From Stenotrophomonas rhizophila (lineage in GTDB: Bacteria > Pseudomonadota > Gammaproteobacteria > Xanthomonadales > Xanthomonadaceae), in NCBI RefSeq assembly GCF_000661955.1, contig NZ_CP007597.1, forward strand, positions 1,543,605 through 1,607,604: DNA of 64,000 nt. Direction: 5' to 3'. Under the pieces are notes generated by a model that was given only the letters and a program-made list of their open reading frames with translations, made no database searches and was not told the DNA's origin. The position numbers and the translations under genes are program-made. Of this stretch, positions 34,692-44,087 are shown piece by piece (positions within the stretch are counted from its first letter, which is position 1; the number at the start of each line of letters is the position of its first letter).

Positions 34692-36556
34692 GCATCCGCC
34701 AACTGCCCGAGATCCTGATCAACCAGATCGCCGCCGGCGAGGTGGTGGAGCGCCCGGCGTCGGTGGTCAAGGAACTGGTCGAAAACGCACTGGATGCCGG
34801 TGCCACCCGCGTGGACATCGATCTGGAAGAAGGCGGCGTCCGCCTGATCCGGATCCGTGACGATGGCGGCGGCATCGCGCCGGAGGAACTGCCGCTGGCG
34901 GTGTCCCGCCACGCCACCAGCAAGATCGCCAGCCTGGACGACCTCGAAGCGGTGGCCACGCTCGGCTTCCGTGGCGAAGCGCTGCCCTCGATCGCCTCGG
35001 TCAGCCGCTTCACCCTGGCCTCGCGCCGTCCCGGCGATGCGCACGGTTCGGCCCTGCAGATCGAAGGCGGCAAGCTCGGCGAGGTCACCCCGCGCGCGCA
35101 CGCGCCGGGCACCACGGTGGAAGTGCGCGAGCTGTTCTACAACGTGCCGGCGCGGCGCAAGTTCCTGCGCGCCGAACGCACCGAGCTGGGCCATATCGAA
35201 GAGTGGCTGCGGTCGCTGGCGCTGGCCCGCCCGGACGTGGAACTGCGGGTGTCGCACAACGGCAAGCCGTCGCGCCGCTACAAGCCTGGCGATCTGTATT
35301 CCGATACGCGCCTGGGCGAAACCCTGGGCGAGGATTTCGCCGCGCAGGCGCTGCGCGTGGACCACAGCGGGGCCGGCCTGCGGCTGCATGGCTGGATCGC
35401 GCAGCCGCACTATTCGCGCGCCAGCACCGACCAGCAATACCTCTACGTCAATGGCCGTTCGGTGCGTGACCGCAGCGTGGCCCACGCAGTGAAGATGGCC
35501 TATGGCGATGTGCTGTTCCACGGCCGCCAGCCGGCCTACGTGCTGTTCCTGGAACTGGACCCGACCCGGGTCGACGTCAACGTGCACCCGGCCAAGCACG
35601 AGGTGCGCTTCCGCGACTCACGCCTGATCCATGATTTTGTCTACCGCACGTTGAAGGAAGCGCTGGCCGAAACCCGCGCCGGCATGACCGCCACCGCAGG
35701 TGCCGCCGAGGCGCACGCATTGCCCGGCACCGCACCGGGTAGTGCGGCCGGTTATGGCACGTCCGGCGGCGGCTACGCGCTGGGCGGTGGCGGCGGGGGT
35801 GGCAGCATGGCCGGCCAGTGGCGCCCGCAGCAGTCACCGTTGGGCCTGCAGGTGGCCGATGCACCGTCGGCCTACGCCGCGCTGTACGCCACGCCTGCCG
35901 GCGGCGTGTCCGCTGCGCTGCCGCCGATGCCCAGCTACAACGGCCTGCCCGCTACCGCGGCCGACAGCGGCGTGCCGCCGTTGGGCTACGCCGTGGCGCA
36001 GTTGCACGGCATCTACATCCTGGCCGAGAACGCCGAAGGCCTGATCGTGGTCGACATGCACGCCGCGCACGAGCGCATCGGCTACGAGCGGCTGAAGACC
36101 GCGCACGATGGCATGGGCCTGCACGCGCAGCCACTGCTGGTGCCGATCACCCTGGCAGTGGGCGAGCGTGATGCCGACACCGCCGAGCGCGAAGCCGACA
36201 CGCTGGTGGCGCTGGGCTTTGAGATCACCCGTTCCGGTCCAGGGTCGCTGCACGTGCGCAGCATTCCCGCGCTGCTGGCCAACGCCGAACCGGAAGGCCT
36301 GCTGCGTGACGTGCTCACCGACCTGCGCGAGCACGGCCAAAGCCGGCGCATCGCCAGCGCCCGCGACGAGCTGCTGTCCACGATGGCCTGCCACGGCGCA
36401 GTGCGCGCCAACCGGCGCCTGACCGTGCCGGAAATGAACGCGCTGCTGCGCGACATGGAAATCACCGAACGCTCGGGTCAGTGCAATCACGGCCGACCGA
36501 CCTGGGCGCGTTTTTCACTGGCGGAAATCGACCGCTGGTTCCTGCGCGGACGTTGA
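34688..36556 (+). CDS. mutL: DNA mismatch repair protein MutL (with endonuclease motif)
   Basis: This protein of 622 residues links mismatch recognition by MutS to strand excision. The GHKL ATPase domain has [18 protein letters not shown] and [16 protein letters not shown] Gly/Ala/Pro linker spans about 340-430. The C-terminal domain has [12 protein letters not shown], fitting the latent endonuclease motif D-x-H-A-x2-E-x4-E, plus ACHGAVRAN and CNHGRPTW. MutL proteins with these residues nick DNA themselves and occur in bacteria without MutH, unlike E. coli. The start overlaps a short upstream ORF. Confidence 0.97.
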   Translation: MSIRQLPEILINQIAAGEVVERPASVVKELVENALDAGATRVDIDLEEGGVRLIRIRDDGGGIAPEELPLAVSRHATSKIASLDDLEAVATLGFRGEALPSIASVSRFTLASRRPGDAHGSALQIEGGKLGEVTPRAHAPGTTVEVRELFYNVPARRKFLRAERTELGHIEEWLRSLALARPDVELRVSHNGKPSRRYKPGDLYSDTRLGETLGEDFAAQALRVDHSGAGLRLHGWIAQPHYSRASTDQQYLYVNGRSVRDRSVAHAVKMAYGDVLFHGRQPAYVLFLELDPTRVDVNVHPAKHEVRFRDSRLIHDFVYRTLKEALAETRAGMTATAGAAEAHALPGTAPGSAAGYGTSGGGYALGGGGGGGSMAGQWRPQQSPLGLQVADAPSAYAALYATPAGGVSAALPPMPSYNGLPATAADSGVPPLGYAVAQLHGIYILAENAEGLIVVDMHAAHERIGYERLKTAHDGMGLHAQPLLVPITLAVGERDADTAEREADTLVALGFEITRSGPGSLHVRSIPALLANAEPEGLLRDVLTDLREHGQSRRIASARDELLSTMACHGAVRANRRLTVPEMNALLRDMEITERSGQCNHGRPTWARFSLAEIDRWFLRGR

Positions 36557-36567
36557 AGGGGACAATC

Positions 36568-37506
36568 ATGCGAACTTGGGGAAGGGCGCTGGGCGCGATC
36601 ATGCTGGCGGTGGGGCTGGCCGCGTGCGGCGACAAAGACGCGGCACCCACGGTGGCCGCCGCGGTGGATCCGGCGTTCGCCGCCGAACAGCAGCAGTGGC
36701 GCCAGAAGCGCTATGAAGAACTGCATGCCGCCGACGGCTGGACCAGCCTGGTGGGCCTGCATTGGCTGGAGTACAAGGCGCATTACATCGGCAGCGGGCC
36801 GGGCAGTGGCATCCGCCTGGCGGTCGGACCGGCCAAGCTGGGCATGGTGGCGCGCGACGGCGACACGGTATGGTTCACGCCCGAGCGTGGCGCTGCCCTG
36901 CAGGTGGGCGACAAACCACTCACCGGCCGCATCCGGTTCGCCAGTGATCGCGACCCCGCCCCGACGTTGATTTCCTTCGACGACGGCAAGGGCCAGTTGA
37001 GCCTGATCCATCGCGGCGAGCGCTATGCACTGCGGGTGAAGCATGCCGACGCGGCCAGCCGGGCCAATTTCACCGGGCTGCAGTACTGGCCGGGCGGCCC
37101 GTCGTGGCGGGTGAACGCGCGCTTCGTGCCGCACGCGCCGGGCAAGACCCTGCCCATCGTGGACATCACCGGGCTGACCACGCAGATGCCCAACGCCGGC
37201 GCACTGGAGTTCGAACGCGACGGCCGCACCTGGCGGCTGGAAGCGCTGGGCGAACCCGGGCGCGAGCTGTTCGTGATCTTCGCCGACCGCACCAGCGGCC
37301 ACGGCAGCTACCCGGCCGGGCGCTACCTGGACGTGGCCGCACCGGATGCGAACGGGCAGGTGCAGGTGGATTTCAACCACGCCTACAATCCCCCGTGCGC
37401 ATTCACGCCGTTTGCAACGTGCCCGTTGGCGCCGCCGGAAAACCGCCTGGACCTGCGCATTGACGCGGGCGAGCAGGCCTACCATGCCCCTGAAGGAGAG
37501 GCCTGA
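36568..37506 (+). CDS. DUF1684 lipoprotein
   Basis: This 312-residue lipoprotein has a signal peptide ending in the lipobox LAAC. The mature part matches DUF1684: QKRYEELHAADGWTSLVGLHWLE near the N terminus, then NFTGLQYWP, and the Cys-containing FNHAYNPPCAFTPFATCPLAPPENRL near the end. The biochemical role of the family is unknown. The start at 36568 has AAGGGG seven bases upstream and lies 11 bases after mutL. The next gene begins 3 bases after its stop, so the three probably share a transcript. Confidence 0.9.
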   Translation: MRTWGRALGAIMLAVGLAACGDKDAAPTVAAAVDPAFAAEQQQWRQKRYEELHAADGWTSLVGLHWLEYKAHYIGSGPGSGIRLAVGPAKLGMVARDGDTVWFTPERGAALQVGDKPLTGRIRFASDRDPAPTLISFDDGKGQLSLIHRGERYALRVKHADAASRANFTGLQYWPGGPSWRVNARFVPHAPGKTLPIVDITGLTTQMPNAGALEFERDGRTWRLEALGEPGRELFVIFADRTSGHGSYPAGRYLDVAAPDANGQVQVDFNHAYNPPCAFTPFATCPLAPPENRLDLRIDAGEQAYHAPEGEA

Positions 37507-37509
37507 ACC

Positions 37510-38457
37510 ATGTCGATGTTGTCCCGAATGTTGTCCCCGGTGTTGATGGTCGGCCTGCTGTTGGGCAGTGGCGTGGTGCAGGCGCGCGGCGACGCCCCGT
37601 CGGCCAAGGCCACGCCGCCGGTGCCGCTGTTGTGGAAGGTGACCGGCCCCGGCGACAGCCGGGTGTATCTGTTGGGTTCGTTCCACCTGCTGCGTGCGCA
37701 GGATTATCCGCTTGCGGCCGATGTGGACCAGGCGTTCGCAGCGTCCAAGCGGGTGGTGTTCGAGCTGTCGCCGCAGGACATGCAGTCGCCGCAGCTGACC
37801 CAGAAGATGCTGCAGGCGGCGGTGCGCACCGACGGCACCGAGCTCAAGCGTGACCTGGACCCGGCGACGTGGACCAAGCTGCAGGCCTACGCCACCGCGA
37901 ACAATCTGCCCCTGGCGCAGCTGCAGGGCATGAAGCCGTGGTTCGTGGGGCTGACCATCACGCTGGGGCAGTTCACCAAGATGGGCCTGGACCCGAACCT
38001 GGGCCTGGATCGGCACTTCATGCAGCGCGCCGCGACGGCCGGCAAGCCGACCTCCGGGCTGGAGGACATCGACACCCAGGTCGGCGTGCTGTCGGGGATG
38101 TCGGCGGCCGAGCAGCAGCAGATGGTGGCCGAGGCGCTGGACCAGGCCGACAAGGCCGACGCGGAAGGCCGCAAGCTGCACGACGCGTGGCGCCGCGGTG
38201 ACGACAAGCTGCTGTGGACCTCGATGGCCGCGCAGATGCGCGGTCAGTACCCGCAGCTGTACAAGCGCATCAATACCGATCGCAATGATGCCTGGGTGCC
38301 CAAGCTGCAGCAGTACCTGCAGGCCGGGCAGGGCGGCACGCTGGTGGTGGTCGGCACGCTGCACCTGCTGGGCGACGACGGCGTGGTGGACAAGCTCAAG
38401 GCCAAGGGCTTCACGGTCGAGCGCGTGTGCACCGGGTGCGCCAAGCCGAAGCGCTGA
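37510..38457 (+). CDS. TraB/GumN family protein
   Basis: This exported protein of 315 residues has a signal peptide (to about VQARG). It carries the family motifs LLGSFHLLRAQDYPL near the N terminus, ELSP in the next strand, and VVGTLHLLGDDGVVDKL near the C terminus. TraB/GumN proteins are related to Tiki metalloproteases (paired GxxH motifs), so proteolysis outside the cytoplasm is possible. The name GumN comes from a gene near the xanthan cluster, but no gum gene is present here. It is followed by a strong terminator. Confidence 0.9.
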   Translation: MSMLSRMLSPVLMVGLLLGSGVVQARGDAPSAKATPPVPLLWKVTGPGDSRVYLLGSFHLLRAQDYPLAADVDQAFAASKRVVFELSPQDMQSPQLTQKMLQAAVRTDGTELKRDLDPATWTKLQAYATANNLPLAQLQGMKPWFVGLTITLGQFTKMGLDPNLGLDRHFMQRAATAGKPTSGLEDIDTQVGVLSGMSAAEQQQMVAEALDQADKADAEGRKLHDAWRRGDDKLLWTSMAAQMRGQYPQLYKRINTDRNDAWVPKLQQYLQAGQGGTLVVVGTLHLLGDDGVVDKLKAKGFTVERVCTGCAKPKR

Positions 38458-38477
38458 TCGCGCACGCCGCGGATACG

Positions 38478-38509
38478 AAAAAGGCGCGGCCGTGGGGCTG
38501 CGCCTTTTT
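38478..38509. terminator. Bidirectional terminator
   Basis: AAAAAGGCGC and GCGCCTTTTT form a 10-bp stem with a T-run on both strands, between the convergent GumN-family and phaR genes. Confidence 0.9.
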
Positions 38510-38533
38510 CATTGGCCCGTGCCGGGCGTTGCC

Positions 38534-39073
38534 TCAGCGGCGGGTCTTGCCTGCGCCGGGGGCCGGGGTTTCCGGCTTGCCGGTACCGGTGCCGGTGGAG
38601 GTGCCACCGGGGCGCGGGCCGAAGCCGGGGCCCATGTTGCGCTGGAAGTCCTGCCAGAGCTCCAGGTTGCGCTCGGTCAGCTGGTTCATCATCGCCCACG
38701 GGGTCTGGCCGAGCAGGTTGCCCATCTGCTGGCGGAACTGCTGCTGCTGGTCCAGGAAGACCTGCATGCTGCGCTCCAGGTAGTTGCCCATGAAGCCCTG
38801 CAGGGAGTCGCCGTAGAAGCGGATCAGCTGGCTGAGCAGCTGGGTGGACAGCATCGGCTCACCGTCCTGTTCCTGGTCGGCGATGATCTGCAGCAACACC
38901 GAGCGGGTCAGGTCGTCGCCGCTCTTGGCGTCGCGCACTTCGAAATCTTCGCCGTCGAGGATGAGCTGGCGCACATCTTCGATGGTGATGTAACTGGAAA
39001 TCTCGGTGTCGTAGAGCCGGCGGTTCGGGTATTTCTTGATAATGCGGTTCGCAGCCATGAAACGGTCACTCAT
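38534..39073 (-). CDS. phaR: Polyhydroxyalkanoate synthesis repressor PhaR
   Basis: This DNA- and PHA-granule-binding repressor has 179 residues. The N-terminal PHB/PHA accumulation domain has IIKKYPNRRLYDTEISSYITIEDVRQL in pieces spanning about 6-40. The middle is Gln-rich and helical (FLDQQQQFRQQMGNLL). The C-terminal tail is a Gly/Thr/Pro stretch. PhaR senses polymer and controls phasin and synthesis genes. The ATG at 39073 or the one at 39058 could be used, and neither has a clear ribosome binding site. The reductase gene phaB follows upstream on the same strand, supporting the assignment. Confidence 0.92.
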   Translation of the reverse strand: MSDRFMAANRIIKKYPNRRLYDTEISSYITIEDVRQLILDGEDFEVRDAKSGDDLTRSVLLQIIADQEQDGEPMLSTQLLSQLIRFYGDSLQGFMGNYLERSMQVFLDQQQQFRQQMGNLLGQTPWAMMNQLTERNLELWQDFQRNMGPGFGPRPGGTSTGTGTGKPETPAPGAGKTRR

Positions 39074-39205
39074 CACAGTAGGCGCGCAGCATGGCGCAGT
39101 GCAGCAGCACATGCAACCGCCGGAAGGCCCATGCGGCGGGGTACAGGACCGGTTTTATGTTGCGCAGCATGGATTTGCGCGGGGTGCAGCATTTGCAAAC
39201 GGGTG

Positions 39206-39234
39206 AATATGTGCAGCCGTAAAAAGTCCTGCAA
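39206..39234 (-). promoter_or_regulatory. Candidate phaR promoter with TGC/GCA-rich operator region
   Basis: On the minus strand TTGCAG (plus 39229-39234) and CATATT (39206-39211) are 17 bases apart. The following leader is full of TGC and GCA half-sites (TTTGCAAA, TGCTGCA). PhaR proteins are known to bind TGC/GCA-type dyads and to autoregulate, so this may be an autoregulatory site. It is an AT-rich island in a GC-rich stretch. Confidence 0.5.
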
Positions 39235-39255
39235 ACGTTTTCTTGAAAATCCCCG

Positions 39256-39409
39256 GTAGAGCCGACCGTTGGTCGGCTGCCTTTGATCGCCTACCTTTCT
39301 GGATGGATTGCGTGGAGCCGACCAACGGTCGGCTCTACCAGGATTGCGTGCAGCCGACCAGCGGTCGGCTCTACCAGGATTGCGTGCAGCCGACCAACGG
39401 TCGGCTCTA
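39256..39409. repeat. SMAG REP cluster with 36-bp tandem units
   Basis: One plus-oriented palindrome at 39256 is followed by three inverted ones in tandem with a 36-base period (starting about 39307, 39343 and 39379). Each has the stem AGCCGACC/GGTCGGCT or a variant. The last inverted GTAG head provides the TAG stop codon of phaB (39407-39409). Confidence 0.9.
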
Positions 39410-40147
39410 CCAGCCCATGTGGTGGCCGCCGTTGATGTCCAGGTTCGACCCGGTGATCCACGAGGCTTCTTCGTTCACCAGGAAGGCGACCGCGTAGGCG
39501 ATTTCCTCGGGCTTGCCGAGGCGGCCGGTGGGGATGTCGGCGATGATCTTGGCGCGCACTTCGTCGGGCACGGCCATCACCATGTCGGTGGCCACGTAGC
39601 CGGGGGAAATGGTGTTGACGGTGATGCCGAAGCCGGCGTTCTCGCGGGCCAGGGAGATGGTGAAGCCGTGCATGCCGGCCTTGGCCGCGGCGTAGTTGGC
39701 CTGGCCGTACTGGCCCTTCAGGCCGTTGATCGAGCTGATCTGGATCACCCGGCCCCAGCCGCGGCGGCGCATGCCTTCGATGACCGGGCGGGTGACGTTG
39801 AACACCGAGTTGAGGTTGGTGTTGATGACGTCGTGCCACTGGTCGGCGCGCATGCGGTGGAAGGTGGTGTCGCGGGTGATGCCGGCGTTGTTGACCAGGA
39901 TCTCGATCGGGCCGAGTGCTGCTTCCACCGCGTGGACCATGGCCTCGGCGGTGTCCGGGTCGGCGACGTCGCCCGGGAAGATCGCCACGTCGCAGCCGCG
40001 CGCCAGCATCATCTCGCGCCAGGCCAGGGCTTTGGCCTGGTCACGGTAGTTGGTGGCGACCCGATGGCCCTGGTCGGCCAGGCGTTGGCAGATGGCAGTA
40101 CCGATACCGCCGGTTCCGCCGGTGACCAGTGCGACGCGAGATGTCAT
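39407..40147 (-). CDS. phaB: Acetoacetyl-CoA reductase
   Basis: This short-chain dehydrogenase of 246 residues reduces acetoacetyl-CoA to (R)-3-hydroxybutyryl-CoA with NADPH, the second step of polyhydroxybutyrate synthesis. It has the cofactor motif TGGTGGIGTAIC at 9-20, NNAGITRDTTFHRM, the catalytic Ser in ISSINGLKGQYGQ, and YAAAKAGMHGF (Tyr-x3-Lys). The sequence is typical of PhaB, and phaR follows downstream on the same strand. Its stop codon TAG is formed by the GTAG head of an inverted REP, so the gene runs directly into the repeat. A PHB synthase gene is not in the window. Confidence 0.93.
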   Translation of the reverse strand: MTSRVALVTGGTGGIGTAICQRLADQGHRVATNYRDQAKALAWREMMLARGCDVAIFPGDVADPDTAEAMVHAVEAALGPIEILVNNAGITRDTTFHRMRADQWHDVINTNLNSVFNVTRPVIEGMRRRGWGRVIQISSINGLKGQYGQANYAAAKAGMHGFTISLARENAGFGITVNTISPGYVATDMVMAVPDEVRAKIIADIPTGRLGKPEEIAYAVAFLVNEEASWITGSNLDINGGHHMGW

Positions 40148-40220
40148 GGGCTGCTACTCCGAAAGGCTGTGCCAACAAGGGGGAAGGGGATTCTGCAACA
40201 TCGCCGCGGCAAATGGGGCG

Positions 40221-41105
40221 TCAGCCGGGCGTGGCGAGTGGGGCGATGTCATGGGCGGGCAGGCGGGTGGGATCGAAGCCGGCACGGGCGTTGTCCAGCA
40301 ACGGCGTCACGCCGGCAGCGTCGCGCACCACGGCCGGGTCCTGGCCCAAGGCCGCCCAGGCCTGGCGCAGGGCGGGCAGCGGTTCGGCCGGGTCGAGCGG
40401 GCGGGCAGCGTCGGACTTGGACAGCTTGCGGCCGTGCGCGTCCAGCAGCAGGGGCAGGTGCAGGTAGGCCGGGGTCGGCAGGCCAAGCGCGCGCTGGAGC
40501 AGGATCTGGCGCGGGGTGGAGTCGAGCAGGTCGGCGCCGCGCACCACGTCGGTGATGCCCTGCTGCCCATCGTCCACGACCACGGCCAGCTGGTAGGCCC
40601 AGTAGCCATCGGCGCGCCGCAGCACGAAATCGCCGACGTCGGCGTGCACGTCCTGTTCCACCGGGCCGCGCAGGCCGTCGTGGAAGGCAATCCGGGTGCC
40701 GGGCGGTACCCGCAGGCGGATGGCCGGTTGCGCGCGCAGGCCGCGTGCCACGCAGTGATGGTGGATGCCGTGCTGGTCGGCCAGTTCGCTGCGGCTGCAG
40801 TGGCAGGCAAACGCGGTGCCTTCGTCGAGCAGGCGCTCCAGGGCGCGCTGGTAGAGGGCGTCGCGCTGGCTCTGGCGCACGATAGCGCCGTCGCTGGCCA
40901 GGCCAAGCGCGGTCAGGCAGGCCAGTTGCTGGTCGATGGCACCGGGTACGGTGCGCGGGGGGTCGACGTCTTCCACGCGCACCCACCACTGCCCGCCGGC
41001 GTGGCGGGCGAGCAGCCAGCTGCCCAGTGCGGCGAGCAGCGAGCCGGGGTGCAGGGGGCCGGTGGGCGAGGGCGCGAAGCGGCCGAGGTAGGGGGTCATT
41101 GGCAT
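40221..41105 (-). CDS. gluQ: Glutamyl-Q tRNA(Asp) synthetase
   Basis: This protein of 294 residues is a truncated GluRS-like enzyme that attaches glutamate to queuosine at position 34 of tRNA-Asp. It has the HIGH-like motif [13 protein letters not shown], the Cys-rich zinc site CHCSRSEL...[17 protein letters not shown], and the KMSKS-like KLSKS. It lacks the anticodon-binding domain, as expected. The start at 41105 or a Met two codons later are both possible. It is divergent from htpX. With queG at 29.7 kb, two queuosine-related steps occur in the window. Confidence 0.95.
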   Translation of the reverse strand: MPMTPYLGRFAPSPTGPLHPGSLLAALGSWLLARHAGGQWWVRVEDVDPPRTVPGAIDQQLACLTALGLASDGAIVRQSQRDALYQRALERLLDEGTAFACHCSRSELADQHGIHHHCVARGLRAQPAIRLRVPPGTRIAFHDGLRGPVEQDVHADVGDFVLRRADGYWAYQLAVVVDDGQQGITDVVRGADLLDSTPRQILLQRALGLPTPAYLHLPLLLDAHGRKLSKSDAARPLDPAEPLPALRQAWAALGQDPAVVRDAAGVTPLLDNARAGFDPTRLPAHDIAPLATPG

Positions 41106-41133
41106 GAACTATGAATCGTCGGTCAGTTTGCGA

Positions 41134-41156
41134 CTTGAATTCAACCTGAAGTCCCC
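41134..41156 (+). promoter_or_regulatory. Heat-shock (sigma-32) type promoter of htpX
   Basis: CTTGAA (41134-41139), a spacer of exactly 13 bases, then CCCC (41153-41156) followed by an A/T-containing stretch. This matches the sigma-32 consensus (CTTGAA, 13-15 bases, CCCCATnT) and lies about 45 bases upstream of htpX, a known heat-shock gene in E. coli. Confidence 0.7.
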
Positions 41157-41198
41157 GCAGATTTGCAGTCATCCACCTCCCATGAGCGTCATTTCCCC

Positions 41199-42065
41199 AT
41201 GTTCAGTCGCATTGCTCTCTTCCTTCTGACCAACCTTGCCGTGCTGGTCCTGGCGGGCATCGTGATGTCGGTGTTGGGCGTGAACCCCAACCAGATGAGC
41301 GGCCTGCTGGTGATGGCGGCCATCTTTGGCTTCGGTGGTTCCTTCATTTCACTGTTGCTGTCCAAGTGGATGGCCAAGCGTTCCACGGGCGCGGTGGTGA
41401 TCACCGAGCCGCGCAATCCGACCGAGCGCTGGCTGCTGGCCACCGTCGAGCGCCAGGCCCGCGAGGCCGGCATCGGCATGCCGGAAGTGGCGGTGTACGA
41501 CGGCCCGGAAATCAACGCGTTCGCAACCGGTGCCAACCGCAACAAGGCGCTGGTGGCGGTGTCCACGGGGCTGTTGCACAACATGAGCGAGGACGAGGCC
41601 GAGGCGGTGCTGGGCCACGAGATCGCGCACGTGGCCAACGGTGACATGATCACGATGGCGCTGCTGCAGGGCGTGTTGAATACGTTCGTGATCGTGCTGG
41701 CGCGCATCGTGGGTGGTTTCATCGACAGCGCGCTGTCGGGCAACCGCGAGGGCGGCGGTCGCGGCTTTGCGTACTACATCATCGTGTTCGTGCTGGAGAT
41801 GGTGTTCGGTGTGTTCGCGACGATGATTTCGATGTGGTTCTCGCGCCACCGCGAGTTCCGCGCCGATGCCGGTGGTGCGCACCTGGCAGGCCGCCAGAAG
41901 ATGATCGCGGCGCTGGAGCGGCTGAAGCTCAACCACGGCCAGAGCACGCTGCCGACGCAGATCGCGGCTTTCGGCATCGCCGGTTCGACGGCCCGCAAGC
42001 TGTTCATGAGCCACCCGCCGCTGGAAGAGCGCATCGCCGCCCTGAAGGCCAGCACCGCAGCCTGA
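41199..42065 (+). CDS. htpX: Membrane protease HtpX
   Basis: This inner-membrane M48 metalloprotease of 288 residues degrades damaged membrane proteins. Two N-terminal helices (about 4-24 and 33-55) precede [16 protein letters not shown], the zinc motif [11 protein letters not shown], a second helix pair, and [13 protein letters not shown] with the third ligand. The sequence is nearly the standard Xanthomonadaceae form. The ATG at 41199 gives the expected N terminus [11 protein letters not shown] longer in-frame start is not supported. It is followed by an intrinsic terminator and preceded by a sigma-32-like promoter. Confidence 0.96.
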   Translation: MFSRIALFLLTNLAVLVLAGIVMSVLGVNPNQMSGLLVMAAIFGFGGSFISLLLSKWMAKRSTGAVVITEPRNPTERWLLATVERQAREAGIGMPEVAVYDGPEINAFATGANRNKALVAVSTGLLHNMSEDEAEAVLGHEIAHVANGDMITMALLQGVLNTFVIVLARIVGGFIDSALSGNREGGGRGFAYYIIVFVLEMVFGVFATMISMWFSRHREFRADAGGAHLAGRQKMIAALERLKLNHGQSTLPTQIAAFGIAGSTARKLFMSHPPLEERIAALKASTAA

Positions 42066-42088
42066 TCCGCGGTGCGCTGAAACCTCAG

Positions 42089-42115
42089 AACGCCCGGCTT
42101 CGGCCGGGCGTTTTT
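42089..42115 (+). terminator. Terminator of htpX
   Basis: AACGCCCGGC, a TTCG loop, GCCGGGCG and then a five-T run begin 24 bases after the stop. Confidence 0.95.
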
Positions 42116-42134
42116 GTGTCTGCGTTGTTCCCTG

Positions 42135-42158
42135 GTAGAGCCGGGCTCTGCCCGGCTG
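42135..42158 (+). repeat. Single SMAG REP palindrome
   Basis: GTAG head, stem AGCCGGGC with GCCCGGCT, loop TCT, right after the htpX terminator. Confidence 0.8.
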
Positions 42159-42211
42159 CCCTTGAGGCAAATGCAACGTCAAAGGCCTCATTTGCCCTGC
42201 ATTCTCGGGCT

Positions 42212-42317
42212 GGGCAGGACGGTGTGGGTTCGCGGGACACGCTGCAAGTACGTCCCTGTAAGCTCCGTCGCGCCATCCATGGCGCTCAGGGTCCCGCGAA
42301 CCCACACCGTCCCGCCC
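42212..42317 (+). repeat. Long nested inverted repeat, copy A
   Basis: The arms 42212-42238 and 42291-42317 are complementary over 27 bases with one mismatch. The 52-base loop contains CTGCAAGTACGTCC...GTAAGCTCCGTCG and an inner perfect palindrome GCGCCAT-CC-ATGGCGC. No ORF is supported here. Copy B (42444-42547) is the same element in inverse orientation, and copy C is at 58971-59075. Confidence 0.85.
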
Positions 42318-42443
42318 TCGACAGTGGGTCGGTGGCCATGCGAAGCAACGGCAAGGAACCCCGCAGCGGTGCCTTTGAGCTCACGCCGGTGAAGTCCGGC
42401 TTTGCGCCCTGCCTTTTGCCCAGGGCACCGACCCTCTGTCAGG
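42318..42443. other. Spacer between inverted-repeat copies A and B
   Basis: I see no gene, tRNA or terminator here. The stretch between the two oppositely oriented inverted repeats is GC-rich and lacks an ORF with a ribosome binding site. Confidence 0.5.
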
Positions 42444-42547
42444 GGCTGGCGCGGGTGGGGGTGCGGGACCCTGAGCCGCATGGATGCGGCGACGGAGCTT
42501 ACATGGATGTACTTGCAGCGTGTCCCGCGCCCCCACCCGCGCCAGCC
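42444..42547 (-). repeat. Long nested inverted repeat, copy B
   Basis: The arms 42444-42469 and 42522-42547 are complementary over 26 bases with one mismatch. The loop carries the reverse complement of the copy A loop core (GACGGAGCTTACATGGATGT then ACTTGCAGCG), so A and B face each other. Confidence 0.85.
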
Positions 42548-42620
42548 AGCCAGCAGCAGGCGATGCGCATGGCGCTTTTTGCCGTTGCCTCCGCAGTCAC
42601 TCAGTTCCCATAAACAACAG

Positions 42621-42638
42621 CGGCGCCCAAGGGCGCCG
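42621..42638. terminator. GC-rich hairpin downstream of a secreted protein gene
   Basis: CGGCGCCC-AA-GGGCGCCG, a palindrome about 70 bases beyond the end of the minus-strand gene at 42709. The same palindrome core forms the suhB terminator at 43209-43235. No T-run follows here. Confidence 0.45.
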
Positions 42639-42708
42639 TTGTCGGAATAATCGGAATAATACGGGACGGTGGCTCATAGGCCGACGTCAAATACGGCGGT
42701 GCGCCGGC

Positions 42709-43095
42709 TCAGGGGGTGATGTCGCGGTAGCCGGTCTTGTCCAGCACCGCCACCTGCGTGCCGCTGTCTTCATCGATGAAGCGCAAGGGGCGGGCGGGGG
42801 CGTCGGTGCTGCCGGTCAGGACATACGCCACGCAGGACGCCATCAGCACGCGGTGGGAGAACGGGGTGTACGCCCAGGTCGGGCTCGTGGTGACATCGCC
42901 GCCGTCCTTGCCGGCCTTCTTCAGGCTCAGCGCGGCCGATGCCTGCAGGCTCGCGACCAGGTCGGCGCAGGTCGCCGCGACCTCCTCGGGCAGGACCACC
43001 GGCCCTTCCGTGGACGACGGGTCCATCACCACCGACGCGGTCGCGTCATATCCCCCCAGCAGCAAGGCCAGGGAAAGAATCGCGCGCTTGTACAT
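42709..43095 (-). CDS. Secreted hypothetical protein, 128 residues
   Basis: This small exported protein has a signal peptide (MYKRAILSLALLLGGYDATAS). The mature region has three Cys-free beta-like stretches and two Cys (TCADLV, ASCVAYVL) that could form a disulphide. The start at 43095 has AAGGA eight bases upstream, and an in-frame ATG 36 bases earlier lacks it. It stands alone on the minus strand between repeat-containing intergenic regions. No family is recognised. Confidence 0.7.
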   Translation of the reverse strand: MYKRAILSLALLLGGYDATASVVMDPSSTEGPVVLPEEVAATCADLVASLQASAALSLKKAGKDGGDVTTSPTWAYTPFSHRVLMASCVAYVLTGSTDAPARPLRFIDEDSGTQVAVLDKTGYRDITP

Positions 43096-43208
43096 GGGTC
43101 TTCCTTGAAGGGTGCGCCGCGGCGCAATCAAAAAGTGTAGCGCGCGTGGCGTTGCGTTGCGGCCTCCCGTCTACCCGGGCCGCGGTGGAAAGCCGGACGC
43201 ACCGGCAC

Positions 43209-43235
43209 AAAAAAACGGCGCCCAAGGGCGCCGTT
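43209..43235 (-). terminator. Terminator of suhB
   Basis: On the minus strand AACGGCGCCC and GGGCGCCGTT pair perfectly and are followed by a seven-T run, 25 bases after the suhB stop. Confidence 0.93.
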
Positions 43236-43259
43236 CTTCGGTTTCAGCGCGGTGGCCGA

Positions 43260-44087
43260 TCAGAACTTGGCGTCGAACTCGGCTGCGTAGCCGGTGTTGA
43301 CCAGCACCTTCTGCAGCACATCGGTGTTCTTCACGTTGCCAGCCACGATCTGCTGGGTCTCCGGGCCGCGGCTGTCCATGCGGGCCGGGGTGGCGCCCTT
43401 GTAGTCACAGACCCGGCCACCGGCCTCGCGCACCAGCAGCACGCCGGCGGCGATGTCCCAGGCCTTCAGGCCGGCCTCGAAGTAGGCGTCGGCGCGGCCG
43501 CAGGCCACGTAGGCCAGATCCAGCGCGGCCGAACCGGTACGGCGCACGTCTTCGGCGTGCACCAGCAGCGCATCCACGGCCTTCAGCTGCGAACTGGCGC
43601 GCTGGCGCTCACGCGGGGCGAAACCGGTGTGGATCATCGCGCCGCCCATGTCCTTGCGGTCGGCCACGCGGATGCGACGGTCGTTCAGCACCGCGCCAGC
43701 GCCGCGGCTGGCAGTGAACAGCTCATTGCGGAGCGGATCGAAGATCACCGCATCGATCGGCTCGCCGTTCTCGACCAGCGCGATGGACACACAGTAGTGC
43801 GGGAAGCCGCGCAGGTAGTTGCTGGTGCCGTCCAGCGGGTCGATCACCCACATGTACCGGTTCACACCCTGCACACCACCTTCTTCGCCCATGATCCCGT
43901 ACTCGGGATAGGCGCGCTTGAGTTCCTTGACGATGACCTTTTCCGCATCCGCATCGACTTCACTGGCATAGTCCATGCGCCCCTTCTGCACGACGTTCAA
44001 CGCCTCCAGCTTGTTGATGTTGCGCAACAGGACGTTGCCGGCGAGGCGGGCGGCCTTGACCATGACGGTGACGGCGGGTTTCTGCAT
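43260..44087 (-). CDS. suhB: Inositol-1-monophosphatase family protein SuhB
   Basis: This protein of 275 residues belongs to the Mg-dependent phosphatase family. The metal site has GEEGG (near 67-71), [25 protein letters not shown] (in parts, near 82-106) and [17 protein letters not shown]. In E. coli SuhB also joins the rRNA antitermination complex with NusA and RNA polymerase, so its essential role may not be catalytic. The start at 44087 follows GGGAG, and longer frames upstream are unrelated. It is divergent from trmJ, a conserved pairing in gammaproteobacteria. Confidence 0.95.
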   Translation of the reverse strand: MQKPAVTVMVKAARLAGNVLLRNINKLEALNVVQKGRMDYASEVDADAEKVIVKELKRAYPEYGIMGEEGGVQGVNRYMWVIDPLDGTSNYLRGFPHYCVSIALVENGEPIDAVIFDPLRNELFTASRGAGAVLNDRRIRVADRKDMGGAMIHTGFAPRERQRASSQLKAVDALLVHAEDVRRTGSAALDLAYVACGRADAYFEAGLKAWDIAAGVLLVREAGGRVCDYKGATPARMDSRGPETQQIVAGNVKNTDVLQKVLVNTGYAAEFDAKF

